From Pteria penguin (taxonomy: Eukaryota; Mollusca; Bivalvia; Pterioida; Pteriidae), in assembly GCA_035048485.1 (NCBI GenBank), contig CM068581.1, positions 6,151,430-6,215,429 of the forward strand: 64,000 nt of DNA. Direction: 5' to 3'. This document shows positions 49,756 through 61,199 of this stretch, piece after piece. The position numbers were made by a program, and so were the translations under genes. Under the pieces are notes generated by a model that did not search any database, was not told where the DNA came from, and saw only the letters and a program-made list of their open reading frames with translations. Within the stretch, counting starts at the first letter, position 1, and every line of letters begins with the position of its first letter.

Positions 49756-50614
49756 GATAACAACATGACTTGTTGGGCAGTGCACTATTGAAAACAGGAC
49801 TTGTTGGTCAGTTGAGTATTGACAACGTGACTTGTTGGGCAATAGGATGGTTAAAGCATGACTTAATGAACAGTAGATTGCTGACAACATGACTTGTTGG
49901 ACAACGAAATATTGAAAACAGGACTGGTTGGACATAAGAGTAGGCTTATTAGCATGTCATATTGAAAAATGGACTGTTCACAACATGACTTGTTGGACAA
50001 CGGAATATTGAAAACAGGACTGGTTGGGCAGAAGAGTATTAGCATGTCATATTGAAAAATGGACTGCTGACAACACGACTTGTTGGGCAGTGCTGTTTTT
50101 GAAAAGAGAACTTATTGAGCAATGGAGAATTAAAATGACATATTAGACTGCGGAGCATTGACAACAGGGCATGTTGGGCAGTTGAGTATTGACATCAAAA
50201 CTTGTTGGGAACAGGGGATAGCGACGCCATGGCTTATTGGACGGTGAATTATTATTTTGATATATTTGACAATGGATTGCTGAAAAATCACTTGTTGGGG
50301 AGTGGACTATTGAAAATAGGACTTGCTGATCTGTAGGACAGTGACAATAGGATTGTTGAGCAGTATTAACATGACATATTGGACAATCTGTCATATGTAA
50401 TATAGATAATTTGTTTGGTCAATTATCATATTCATTATGACTATATAGTCATAATGAATATGATAATTGACCAAACAAATTATCTATATTACATATGACA
50501 AATCGACTGCTGACAACAGGATCTGTTGGGCAATGGGATCGTGACAAACATGCCTTTGCCATTGGGACATTGATTATGTGACTTGTTGGGTAATGGAATA
50601 TTGACAAAATGACT
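49756..50614. repeat. Degenerate 31-bp ACTTGTTGG array
   Basis: ACTTGTTGGGCAGT or ACTTGTTGGACAA alternates with ATTGAAAACAGG or ATTGACAACATG. Clear 31-bp steps appear at 49768, 49799 and 49830. Many units are diverged. The array is interrupted by a perfect palindrome (50389-50500) and by a long inverted-repeat element (50621-52720). A remnant resumes at 52741-52810. Confidence 0.85.
50389..50500. mobile_element. Perfect 112-bp palindrome with candidate 4-bp target duplication
   Basis: The two 56-bp arms are exact reverse complements with no spacer, the centre lying between 50444 and 50445. I checked the pairing base by base from the centre to both ends. The ends read TGTCATATG and CATATGACA. 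AATC sits immediately outside on both sides (50385-50388 and 50501-50504). Removing the palindrome and one AATC restores GGACAATCGACTGCTGACA, which matches the host 31-bp array. This fits insertion of a minimal foldback element. A templated-insertion event or a sequencing foldback artefact are the alternatives. Confidence 0.7.
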
Positions 50615-50620
50615 TATATA

Positions 50621-52720
50621 TACGGAAACGTGTTGGTGCCTGGTGTTGTTGTGTTGTAAGTAGGTATCATGACAAAAATAAAATTGACTTGCTGAGATTA
50701 ATAAAACTTGATGACGTAATGAAGTCGAAAAATTGCCGTAAACTGTCCTTAAACGAATTCTTTTGGGCAACATGTCATCTATAAAAGAGTTGGTTGATTT
50801 TCTTTAAGTCAAGATAACTTTATGCGATTTCCCTCATGTCAAATTTAAAATAAATCGTCGTAATAAAGTCGCATTTCCATGAAAATCCAGAATGATTGAC
50901 ATCATTTTTGTTGGTATGTTGGAATAAACATGCTACAAACGAGAATTTTATGTCAAGTTATTGTTTTAAAAATACCATTTCGAGATTTTGTAAGTCAATT
51001 TCTCTTCGACATCGAGTTATCAAACTCGCATATGTATGAAAATCTGGAAATATTGACTTTGTTGAAGTCGACAGGATGCGATAAAGTAACACTCATCGAT
51101 ATACTTTTTGACGACTTGACGCCAAACTCATCACTTCAGCGACTTTTATATGTCACGATGATCAAAGCAAATGATTATTGGGCAGAGTTGATATGCACTC
51201 TCCATTGAAAGTGTGTTTAGCCATCTTTTGTGAGACATGAAACTGAGAGTAGTCGGGAAACGGAACGAAGTGGGAATAAGGGGAGGGAAGTGGGAAGGGT
51301 AGTGGTTGGGACCAAGGGCAAATCATCGGGATGAAAGGAAGGATGCTGAAAAACCCTCCCTTTTGCAAAACAGATCTTTCTTCCCTCATAACTACATATA
51401 AAATATATAGCAATTCCCTGAAGGAAAGCTTTAAAGAAAACTCTTTAAATCACATGACAATTTCTTTTTTGTTATTTGCTCTCGAATGAACACATTGTAT
51501 ATGCTCAGTCAGTTAAATGTATTTTGTTTAAACAGTATTTATTGTGAAAATATACATTAAGCATACAATATATTGTGTTAAGAATTTAGCAGCAAGTACT
51601 GAGATATACTTAAATCAAGCTCTCTCCTTGTGATGAACTTGAATGCATAATTAGATTGCAAGATACCAGTGGGGTTTTTTCCAATCTTATGTTTTTCAAA
51701 GGTGCCTGTACCATTTCATTTGGGAAATTTTTGTCCTATAAATATTTGCATAAAGCTAAGAGATAAATATTTGGGAAGAATTTAGACAAATTTTGAGGAA
51801 AAAAATCAATGTCGACAATGAAATTTTCATTGGGAAAGGTCCTTATAATGGACTTGATTTGAAGAAGAAAAAAAACCCCAAAACACTGGATACTTAGCAT
51901 ATACAGTGACGGATTTAGAGGGGGACTCCCTTTTTCGTTACAGATTTGCAAGGATTATACAGATGATAAGATTTTAACATTCAAATAATAAGAGTAGAAC
52001 ACCAGACTTTGCACCAAAATGGCTAAGTAATTTGGATAATATTTGACTATCAAATGTTTTCGCCCCCCCCCCTTTTTTTCCTTCGGAAATCCTGGATTTA
52101 TATATTATATGTATGTATATATTTACTGTTAATATATAAAATTATAAAGGAATAAATAATTGTGTATGGAAAACATATCTGTTTTGGAAATACAATTATA
52201 CAAGGTATTCAGCATATACATAATGGTCGTCAAATAGAATATCAGTAAGTATTACTTTATCGCGTCATGACAACTTCAACAAAGTCAATATTTCGAGATT
52301 TTCATACAAATGCGAGTTTAATAAGTCGATTTCGAAGAGAAACTGACTTACGAAATCTCGGAATGGTATTTTTAAAACAATAACTCGACATAAAATTCTC
52401 GTTGGTAGCATGTTTATTGCAACATATCAACAAAAATCATGTCAATAATTCTTGATTTTCATGGAAATGCGACTTTATAACGACGATTTATTTTAAAATT
52501 GACATTAGGGAAATCGCATAAATTTATCTTGACTTAAAGAAAATCAACTAAATGTTTTATAGATGACAAGTTGCCCAAAAGAACTCGTTTAAGGACAGTT
52601 TACGGCAACTTTTCGATTTCATTACGTCATCGAGTTTTATTAATCTCGGCAAGTCAATTTTATTTTTGTCGTGATACCTACTTACAACACAACAACACCA
52701 GGCACCAAAACGTCTCCGTA
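50621..52720. mobile_element. 2.1-kb element with ~0.5-kb inverted arms
   Basis: The left arm (about 50621-51118) and right arm (about 52226-52720) are inverted copies over nearly 500 bp, with an estimated four fifths or more identity and small indels. Outer ends are TACGGAAACGTGTTGGTGCC and the reverse complement of TACGGAGACGTTTTGGTGCC. Matching landmarks inside include AAACTGTCCTTAAACGA, ATTTTATGTC, and GCGATAAAGTAA at the inner end. The 1.1-kb middle is listed separately. The element interrupts the ACTTGTTGG array. ATGACTT (50609) and ATGATTT (52740) near the ends could be an imperfect target duplication. The 92-codon frame 50930-51208 starts inside the left arm and has no known domain. 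It could be a non-autonomous long-inverted-repeat transposon or an inverted segmental duplication. Confidence 0.7.
51119..52225. other. Central unique part of the long inverted-repeat element
   Basis: No transposase or other domain is recognised on either strand. A purine-rich stretch (GGGGAGGGAAGTGGGAAGGG, about 51280) and short homopolymers such as C9T7 at about 52064-52079 are the only notable features. Confidence 0.55.
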
Positions 52721-52740
52721 GAAATGAAGCATTCACAGCA

Positions 52741-52810
52741 TGATTTGTTGGCAGTTGAGAATTGATAACATGACGTGTCGGGCAGTAAGGTGACAACATG
52801 ACTAGTTGCT
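52741..52810. repeat. Remnant of the ACTTGTTGG array beyond the inserted element
   Basis: GATTTGTTGGCAGTTGAGAA and ATGACGTGTCGGGCAGTAAG are diverged units in the same orientation as those left of 50615. This supports a later insertion of the intervening 2.1 kb. Confidence 0.7.
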
Positions 52811-54154
52811 AACTTAATGTCAGCATAGAGTTTCAGTTTTAGAGTGAAGGTTACCATCAGATTACTGAAGGGTTTTGGGGTATAATGCTTATATCGAAAA
52901 CTGATAATCCTATATCCTCCACTTGTGAACATGAAGTTCACGAGGAAACTGTTTACTCCATAACACTTGTAAATATGATTGTTAATCACACAGCAACCGA
53001 ATAATGTTATGAACTTTGAGGTTGATTAAATCAAAGAAGAGATGAATTGGACGAAGATTCTTTGAGAAGACTTTGAATGTGTAATTGAGTTACTATGTAA
53101 GCTATTGATGTCAGTACATGTGTACATCATCAATGATTCAAGTGTTACAGCAACTTACAATAGAAAAATAATGGCCACTTCCAGTACCCTTTTTAAATAC
53201 GGGTTCCTACTGGTATGTACACACCGCCACTATAGCAGCTTGAATGTATATATAGCTATTGTGAAGATGTGTAATTCTGCTTTGTTCAGGTCGAAGAACT
53301 TTCTCTCATGATAGTTTCATTAATACATACATCTTTCATCTGCGTACTAAATCATTATGGGGTTCAAAATCAGCTGTGTGTAAATAGAACAAAACTATAC
53401 GTGCTGTAATAATAAGAATTGATATCATTTACAGATTCTTTACACTACAAAACATACAAGACAGATACAGTTTACAAAGGTGTGTTTTAATCATTATGAC
53501 CATATAACATATACACATCCGTGCATTGTATACATACATACATACATACAAAATACTCCTTGACAAGTTAAAAGAATACAATAACAATTTTTTTTTGTTG
53601 ATATTAAGAATTAATAAAACGTTTTGCAGTATTTAGAATTATCTCAGTGTGGGTCATTTTGCATGTCTTTTCCTATTAGCATTAATTACGAAGTCCAGAC
53701 ATGTGGAAATTACACCAATGTTGTCTCTTGCCATGTCCTTAATGATCGAATACATACATGCATGGTTTCAGCTCTCCATTGCTTAGCTGGAAATAAGACC
53801 AGACTGAGACAGGTAAAACACATATTACAAGTTCATTAGACGGTCAGATGAGGATGCTAACCACTGTATTGTATGGACCACACAAATTTCAACTGATTTC
53901 ACATCTACATATTAATTCACATTATACCTGATACGTATATCGGTATATACGAATAAACAATTTTACGATTGTTTTCTTAGTAAAGGTCAACAAATCAATT
54001 TTTCAAAATACTGTACGACACAGTTGAATTTTCTGCTTAAATTGAAAGTAAAATCGAGACCGTTGATATATTATAGGTTTTTTTTTTATAATAATCCGAT
54101 TTCAATAGACGAGAGATTTTAAACTGTTATCGAAATATTTTGTATCATCATATG
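52811..54154. other. Unique spacer, no gene supported
   Basis: No recognisable domain, RNA gene or mobile element. A short (CATA)n run lies at about 53530-53552. The small frames at 53105-53311 and 53624-53839 have ordinary codon mixes but no motif I recognise. The second ends next to a GT that could be a splice donor, which is weak support at best. Confidence 0.5.
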
Positions 54155-54540
54155 CCTGGTAAGGGTGATCGAGATATCAATATATCTAGTAAAATGACAC
54201 CGAAAAGCTGATTATATCTAGTTTAGGATGATAAATATCACATATCTAGTGTAGGGGGATCGAGATATTATACAGTGTAGGGCGATTGAAGCATTGATAT
54301 ATCAAGTACAAGGTGATCGACATATCGGTATATTATACAGCGTAGGGCGATTGAAGCATTGATGTATCAAGTACAGGGTGATCGACATATCGGCATATTA
54401 TACAGCGTAGGGCGATTGAAGCATCGATATATCAAGTACAGGGTGATCGACATATCGGTATATTTGATTGGGGTATTTAGTGTAGGATGATCTAAGCATC
54501 TATACGTCTAGCATAGGATGATTGAGGTAAATCTAGGATA
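54155..54540. repeat. 65-bp minisatellite array (about 4 copies plus decayed units)
   Basis: GTAGGGCGATTGAAGCATTG begins at 54277, 54342 and 54407, exactly 65 bp apart. Each is followed by ATATATCAAGTACA and GGTGATCGACATATCGG. The outer units are diverged and grade into the next array through the shared GGTGATC / ATATCTAG theme. Confidence 0.88.
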
Positions 54541-55310
54541 TATCTACCATACGGCGATCCACATATCTAGGATTTAGATATATCCAGTATACGGCGATCC
54601 AGATATCTAGAATTTAGATATATCTAGTGTACGGTGATCCAGATATTTAGGATGTACATATGTCTAGCATACGGCGATCCAGATATCCAGATATCTAGAA
54701 TTTAGATATATCTAGTGTACGGTGATCCAGATATTTAGGATGTACATATGTTTAGCATACGGCGATCCAGATATCCAGATATCTAGAATTTAGATATATC
54801 TAGTGTACGGTGATCCAGATATTTAGGATGTACATATGTCTAGCATACGGCGATCCAGATATCTAGAATTTAGATATATCTAGTGTACGGTGATCCAGAT
54901 ATTTAGGATGTATATATGTCTAGCATACGGCGATCCAGATATCGAGATATCTAGAATTTAGATATATCTAGTGTACGGTGATCCAGATATTTAGGATGTA
55001 CATATGTCTAGCATACGGCGATCCAGATATCCAGATATCTAGAATTTAGATATATCTAGTGTACGGTGATCCAGATATTTAGGATGTACATATGTCTAGC
55101 ATACGGCGATCCAGATATCCAGATATCTAGAATTTAGATATATCTAGTGTACGGTGATCCAGATATCTAGGATGTACATGTGTCTAGCATACGGCGATCC
55201 AGATATCTAGAATTTAGATATATCTAGCATATCTAGCGTGCGGCTATCTAGATATCTAGAATTTAGAAATATCTAGTATACGGCGATCCAGACATCTAGG
55301 AGGGAGATGG
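54541..55310. repeat. 40-bp minisatellite in 80/88-bp dimers
   Basis: Two related 40-bp halves, CATACGGCGATCCAGATATC with TAGAATTTAG and GTGTACGGTGATCCAGATAT with TTAGGATGTA, alternate. TAGCATACGG starts at 54665, 54753, 54841 and 54921, giving steps of 88, 88 and 80 bp. The 8-bp difference is an extra ATCCAGAT copy, a slippage within the dimer. Confidence 0.93.
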
Positions 55311-55357
55311 AGATATCGAAATATCTTTAAGTATAGGACAATCAAGATGTGTATATA

Positions 55358-55552
55358 TATAAAGCACAAAGACACTACAGCTAACAAGGCACCCTGTATT
55401 TCACTTATATTCGTTCCCCGTCTGGGACTCGAACCTACGACCTATGGTACCGAATCACCTAGCTGTAATGCATCCGAGCTGCTCAGACGGGGAACGAATA
55501 TAAGTGAAATATAGGGTGCCTTGTTAGCTGTAGTGTCTTTGTGCTTTATATC
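55358..55552 (-). mobile_element. Inverted repeat flanking a tRNA-like core (SINE-like)
   Basis: The arms 55358-55425 and 55485-55552 are 68 bp each and match in inverted orientation except for one base. The 59-bp loop together with the inner arm ends reads on the minus strand like a degenerate tRNA. It has a CCCCGTC/GACGGGG acceptor-like stem, a B box GGTTCGAGTCC (complement of 55426-55436) and an A-box-like GAGCAGCTCGG. The part after it on the minus strand (GAATATAAGTGAAATACAGG to CTTTGTGCTTTATATATA) looks like a SINE body and tail. The same body appears inverted on the other side. GTGCTTTATATATATA recurs near 55637. A SINE with an inverted duplication of its body fits. The anticodon arm is too decayed for a functional tRNA. 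Confidence 0.6.
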
Positions 55553-56327
55553 TTTGTCTAATTTGTCTTTATTTCTACAGGTATTTCTTCGGAGATCCAA
55601 GGTCCATAGTACTCCCAGGTGTTTCACTGATTCTATTTGTGCTTTATATATATAATATATATAAAAATGCTCTTGTGTATAGAATGATATATCTGTAAGT
55701 AAGAATTGCTCTTCCGGCCATGTTGGCGTATACACCTTAATTTACTTCTTACTTATATGTATATTTATAAGTTATTGATATATATCTAGTACTGTCGAGT
55801 TCTTCCTTTTCCGCGCACTCTGTGCTTTCTGTTTAACAGCAAATGTACAGTGTAGATCACTACTGAAAAGTAAGACTCGCAATATACTCTGTTTTTATCA
55901 GTTTGGTAAAGCAATATAAAATGAACAAAAGATCCAGGTCTAAGTCGACAAATACAGTGTTTACATCTACAGTATATGTGACGTCATGAATGAACAGCCG
56001 ACTTGTTCTAATCATCATAATCGATAAATGCCAGCTTTCCATGCAAAAGTATTTAAATACCTTTCATGTACGTGTTTTAGGCATTTACAAGTGATACAAG
56101 CAAGTTGTATATAGATATAGGAAAATCTCAGCAATATCAGGAATATGCAAAATAATGACGGAAGAAACTAGGAAATGCCAAAGCAGAAATGGTATTTAAT
56201 TAAAAAAGGTTCTTGCCTTTTTCATTCAGTACTTTTTTTTCAACACGCCATTTATTGTCATTTCTGCTGTCTATACTTATTTTCTGAAGGGGGATGGAAA
56301 TTGCACTGCACAAACTCATTGTACACA
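55553..56327. other. Spacer with partial repeats, no gene supported
   Basis: It includes an AT-rich (TA)n-like piece at about 55645-55665 and otherwise unique sequence. The 97-codon minus-strand frame ending at 55735 runs through the adjacent tRNA-like element and shows no domain. Confidence 0.55.
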
Positions 56328-56395
56328 TACCCGTCTCTGACACATCCCTGGTCTCTGACATATCCGCTGTCTCTGACACACCCCTCTCCACCGTC
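56328..56395. repeat. Short TCTCTGACACATCC repeat (3 copies)
   Basis: GTCTCTGACA(C/T)A recurs three times at about 19-20 bp spacing just before the next array. Confidence 0.75.
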
Positions 56396-57395
56396 ATTGA
56401 TATTGCTTTCTATCTGAGCATCAGACGAGCAGAATGCTTGATACCGGAGCATTAGACTGGGACAGTTCTTGATATCTGAGCATCAGAGAGAATGCTTGCT
56501 ATTGTAGCACCAGAGAGAGAAAATGCTTGATATCGGATCATCAGACAGGGAGATTGCTTGATATCGGAGCACCAGAGAATGCTTGATATTGTAGTACCAG
56601 ACAGGGTAAATGCTTGATATTGGAACATCAGACATCGATATCAGAGCATCAGACAGGGAGAATGCTTGATATCGAAGCATCAGACAGGGAGAATGTTTGA
56701 TATAGGAACATCAGACAGAATGAATGCTTGATATCGGAGCACCAGAGAGAATGCTTGATATTGTAGCACCAGACATGGTAATTGCTTGATATTGGAACAT
56801 CAGACATCGATATCAGAGCATCAGACAGGGAGAATGCTTGATATCGAAGCATCAGACAGGGAGAATGCTTAATATCGGAAGATCAGAGAGAATGCTTGAT
56901 ATCGAGCATCAGACAGAGTGAATGCTTGATATCGGAAGATCAGATATCGAAGATGCTTGATATCGGAGCATCAGACAGAGAGAATGCTTGATATCGGAAC
57001 ATCAGACAGAGAGAATGCTTGATATCGGAGCACCAGAGAGAATGCTTGATATTGTAGCACCAGACGGAGAAAATGCTTGATATCGGAGCATCAGACAGCG
57101 AAGATGCTTGATATCGGAGCTTCAGATAGGGAGAATGCTTGATACCATAGCATCAGACAGGGAGAATGCATGATATCAGAGCATCGGACAGGAAGAATGC
57201 TTGATAGCGGAGCATCGGACAGGAAGAATGCTTGATAGCGGAGCATTGGACAAGAAGAATGCTTAATAGCGGAGCATCGGACAGGAAGAATGCTGGATAG
57301 CGGAGCATTGGACAGGAAAAATGCTTGATATCAGAGCATCGGACAGGAAGAATGCTTGATATCAGAGCATCGGACAGGAAGAATGCTGGATATTG
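56396..57395. repeat. 31-bp GAATGCTTGATATCGGAGC array (about 32 copies)
   Basis: GAATGCTTGATATCGGAGCA is followed by TCAGACAGGGA. Right-hand copies are spaced exactly 31 bp (57195 and 57226) and share TCGGACAGGAA. Left-hand copies vary in length because the GACAGGGA part is shortened or duplicated. A block with GGAACATCAGACATCGATAT recurs at about 56621 and 56792. Confidence 0.94.
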
Positions 57396-57744
57396 AGATG
57401 GTTGATGGAGATATTGTATTACTTTAAAAGGCGTAGTATATAAGACATTAAATCCATGGAGAAAGCGAAATCTTTTTCTTTTGATTTTGAATAAAAGAAA
57501 ATGAAAGGTATATGATGTAGAAATATTATGAATGGAATGTGAAGTGTCATTTACATAGAAAATAGGGAGTCGACTGATACCTTTTGTTCATCTTGAGATT
57601 AGGGTATTGATTTTTATACCTTATTTATACTCGCATTCATGCGATGTAAACCTTCCAGCAATGAACATTGTGTGAATGTTCTTTGTATCTACATTATCAA
57701 TTATAATACATTCTATAGATCAACTGAAATTTGCAAGAAACTGT
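57396..57744. other. Unique spacer, no gene seen
   Basis: AT-rich sequence between two arrays, with no feature I can support. Confidence 0.6.
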
Positions 57745-60597
57745 TATAACAATCGTAGACCATCAGCTATATGGATTATTATAGTTGTAGTCCATCAGCT
57801 ATATAAATCATAATAATCGTAAACCATCAACTATATTGATTATAATAATTGTAGCCTATCAGCTATATGAATCATAATAATCGTAGACCATCAGCTATAT
57901 AGATTATAATTATTGTAATCCATCAGCTATTTAGAATATGACAACCGTAGACCGTCAGCTATATAGAATATATAAATCGTAGACCATCAGCTATATAGAA
58001 TAAAATAATCGTAGACCATCAGCTATATAGAATATAATAATTGTAAACCATCAGCTATATAGAATATAATAATCGTAGACCATCAGCTATATAGAATATA
58101 ATAATCGTAGACCGTCAGCTATATAGAATATAATAATCGTAGACCGTCAGCTATATATAATATAATAATCGTAGACCATCAGCTATATAGAATATAATAA
58201 TCGTAGACCATCAGCTATATAGAATAAAATAATCGTAGACCGTCAGCTATATAGAATATAATAATCGTAGACCGTAGGCTATATAGAATATAATAATTGT
58301 AGACCGTAAGCTATATAGAATATAATAATCGTAGACCATCAGCTATATAAGATATAATAATCGTAGACCGTCAGCTATATAGAATATAATAATCGTAGAC
58401 CGTAGGCTTTATAGAATATAATAATTGTAAACCATCAGCTATATAGAATATAATAATTGTAGACCGTCAGCTATATAGAATATATAAATCGTAGACCATC
58501 AGCTATATAGAATAAAATAATCGTAGACCGTAAGCTATATAGAATATAATAATCGTAGACCATCAGCTATATAGAATATAATAATTGTAAACCATCAGCT
58601 ATATAGAATATAATAATCGTAGACCATCAGCTATATAGAATATAATAATCGTAGACCATCAGCTATATAGAATATAATAATCGTAGACCATCAGCTATAT
58701 AGAATATAATAATCGTAGACCATAAGCTATATAGAATAAAATAATCGTAGACCGTCAGCTATATAGAATATAATAATCGTAGACCGTAGGCTATATAGAA
58801 TATAATAATTGTAGACCGTAAGCTATATAGAATATAATAATCGTAGACCATCAGCTATATAAGATATAATAATCGTAGACCGTCAGCTATATAGAATATA
58901 ATAATCGTAGACCGTAGGCTATATAGAATATAATAATTGTAAACCATCAGCTATATAGAATATAATAATTGTAGACCATCAGCTATATAGAATATAATAA
59001 TCGTAGACCATAAGCTATATAGAATATAATAATCGTAGACCATCAGCTATATAGAATAAAATAATCGTAGACCATCAGCTATATAGAATATAATAATCGT
59101 AGACCATCAGCTATATAGAATATAATAATCGTAGACCATAAGCTATATAGAATAAAATAATCGTTGACCGTCAGCTATATAGAATATAATAATCGTAGAC
59201 CATCAGCTATATAGAATATAATAATCGTAGACCATCAGCTATATAGAATATAATAATCGTAGACCATCAGCTATATAGAATATAATAATCGTAGACCATA
59301 AGCTATATAGAATATAATAATCGTGGACCGTCAGCTATATAGAATATAATAATTGTAGACCATAAGCTATATAGAATATAATAATCGTAGACCGTAGGTT
59401 ATATAGAATATAATAATTGTAGACCGTAGGCTATATAGAATATAATAATCGTAGACCATCAGCTATATAGAATATAATAATCGTAGACCATAAGCTATAT
59501 AGAATATAATAATCGTAGACCATCAGCTATATAGAATAAAATAATCGTAGACCGTCAGCTATTTAGAATATAATAATCGTAGACCATCAGCTATATAGAA
59601 TATAATAATCGTAGACCATAAGCTATATAGAATAAAATAATCGTAGACCTTCAGCTATATATAATGTAATAATCGTAGACCATCAGCTATATAGAATATA
59701 ATAATCGTAGACCATCAGCTATATAGAATATAATAATCGTAGACCGTCAGCTATATAGAATATAATAATTGTAGACCATAAGCTATATAGAATATAATAA
59801 TCGTAGACCGTAGGCTATATAGAATATAATAATTGTAGACCGTAGGCTATATAGAATATAATAATCGTAGACCATTAGCTATATAGAATATAATAATTGT
59901 AGACCGTAAGCTATATAGAATATAATAATCGTAGACCGTCAGCTATATAGAATATAATAATTGTAGATCGTAAGCTATATAGAATATAATAATTGTAGAC
60001 CGTAAGCTATATAGAATATAATAATTGTAGACCATCAGCTATATAGAATATAATAATTGTAGATCATAAGCTATATAGAATATAATAATCTTAGACCGTA
60101 AGCTATATAGAATATAATAATCGTAGACCATCAGCTATATAAGATATAATAATTGTAGACCATAAGCTATATAGAATATAATAATCGTAGACCGTCAGCT
60201 ATATAGAATATGATAATCGTAGACCATCAGCTATATAGAATATAATAATCGTAGACCATCAGCTATATAGAATATAATAATCGTAGACCATCAGCTATAT
60301 AGAATATAATAATCGTAGACCATCAGCTATATAGAATATAATAATCGTAGACCATCAGCTATATAGATTTTAGTAATTGCAATCCATCAGATATATAGAA
60401 TATAATAATCGTAGACCATCAGCTATATAGAATATAATAATCGTAGACCATCAGCTATATAGATTTTAGTAATTGCAATCCATCAGATATATAGAATATA
60501 ATAATCGTAGACCATCAGCTATATAGATTTTAGTAATTGCAATCCATCAGATATATAGAATATAATGATAATAATCGTAGACCGTCAGCTATATATA
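57745..60597. repeat. 32-bp minisatellite array (about 89 copies)
   Basis: The unit is ATAATCGTAGACCATCAGCT followed by ATATAGAATATA, at 32 bp (for example 58561 and 58593). Variation is limited to TCG/TTG, CCATC/CCGTC/CCGTA and ATATA/ATAAA, and mixtures of these mark local duplications. Left copies (57750-57960) are diverged. Near the right end a two-unit block containing TTTTAGTAATTGCAATCC repeats three times (about 60367, 60472, 60527). Confidence 0.97.
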
Positions 60598-60651
60598 GTC
60601 TGCCTAGGTTTGATAGAATTGATGCTAGGATTTTTTTTCTATTTTATTTTA

Positions 60652-60726
<75 letters not shown>

Positions 60727-61199
60727 GGGTGTTAATAATTCACAATCATATTGGAGTTATATTATACACCCTCCCCATAGAAAAACATTTCTCCACGGAA
60801 ATTTTGCTGAACAGATAATCCCCTTGGGGAGTTTTTGATGTAGAATTTTTCGCATAGAAAACTTTCCTTCCTCATTGGCATTAGATTTTATGTTTTCTTC
60901 ATAGTTTGGAATATGCCATTTGCTATGTAATTAAATAAATACAATTTATTCATATTTTAGAAATCTTATTTCGTATCGGGGATTTCTATGTAAAGGTGGA
61001 GTCTAAATAGTTATGGGGGTATTTTTATTGTCGTAAAACATACTAGAATATTTTAGTAATCAATTTCCCGGGGATGTTTTCTATACTGAAAATCTTCAGA
61101 GGAATCTTTTCTAGAGGAAGGTTCTACGACACCAGAATATGTATGTAAGAGTTTAACGTTTTTAAAAAGTTAAATGATCGGGATTTTTAATTTGGTTCG
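60598..61199. other. Unique spacer with a (TG)n tract
   Basis: Apart from the (TG)n microsatellite (60654-60723) there is nothing I can support. The 93-codon frame 60537-60818 runs across the microsatellite and is not credible. Confidence 0.6.
60654..60723. repeat. (TG)n microsatellite
   Basis: About 34 uninterrupted TG dinucleotides, followed by AGGGGGTG. Confidence 0.97.

Noticed and set aside
57745..60597. Common origin of the 32-bp array with the large 31-bp array (shared GATGGTCT on opposite strands)
   Set aside because: The shared string is only about nine bases and the rest of the units does not align.
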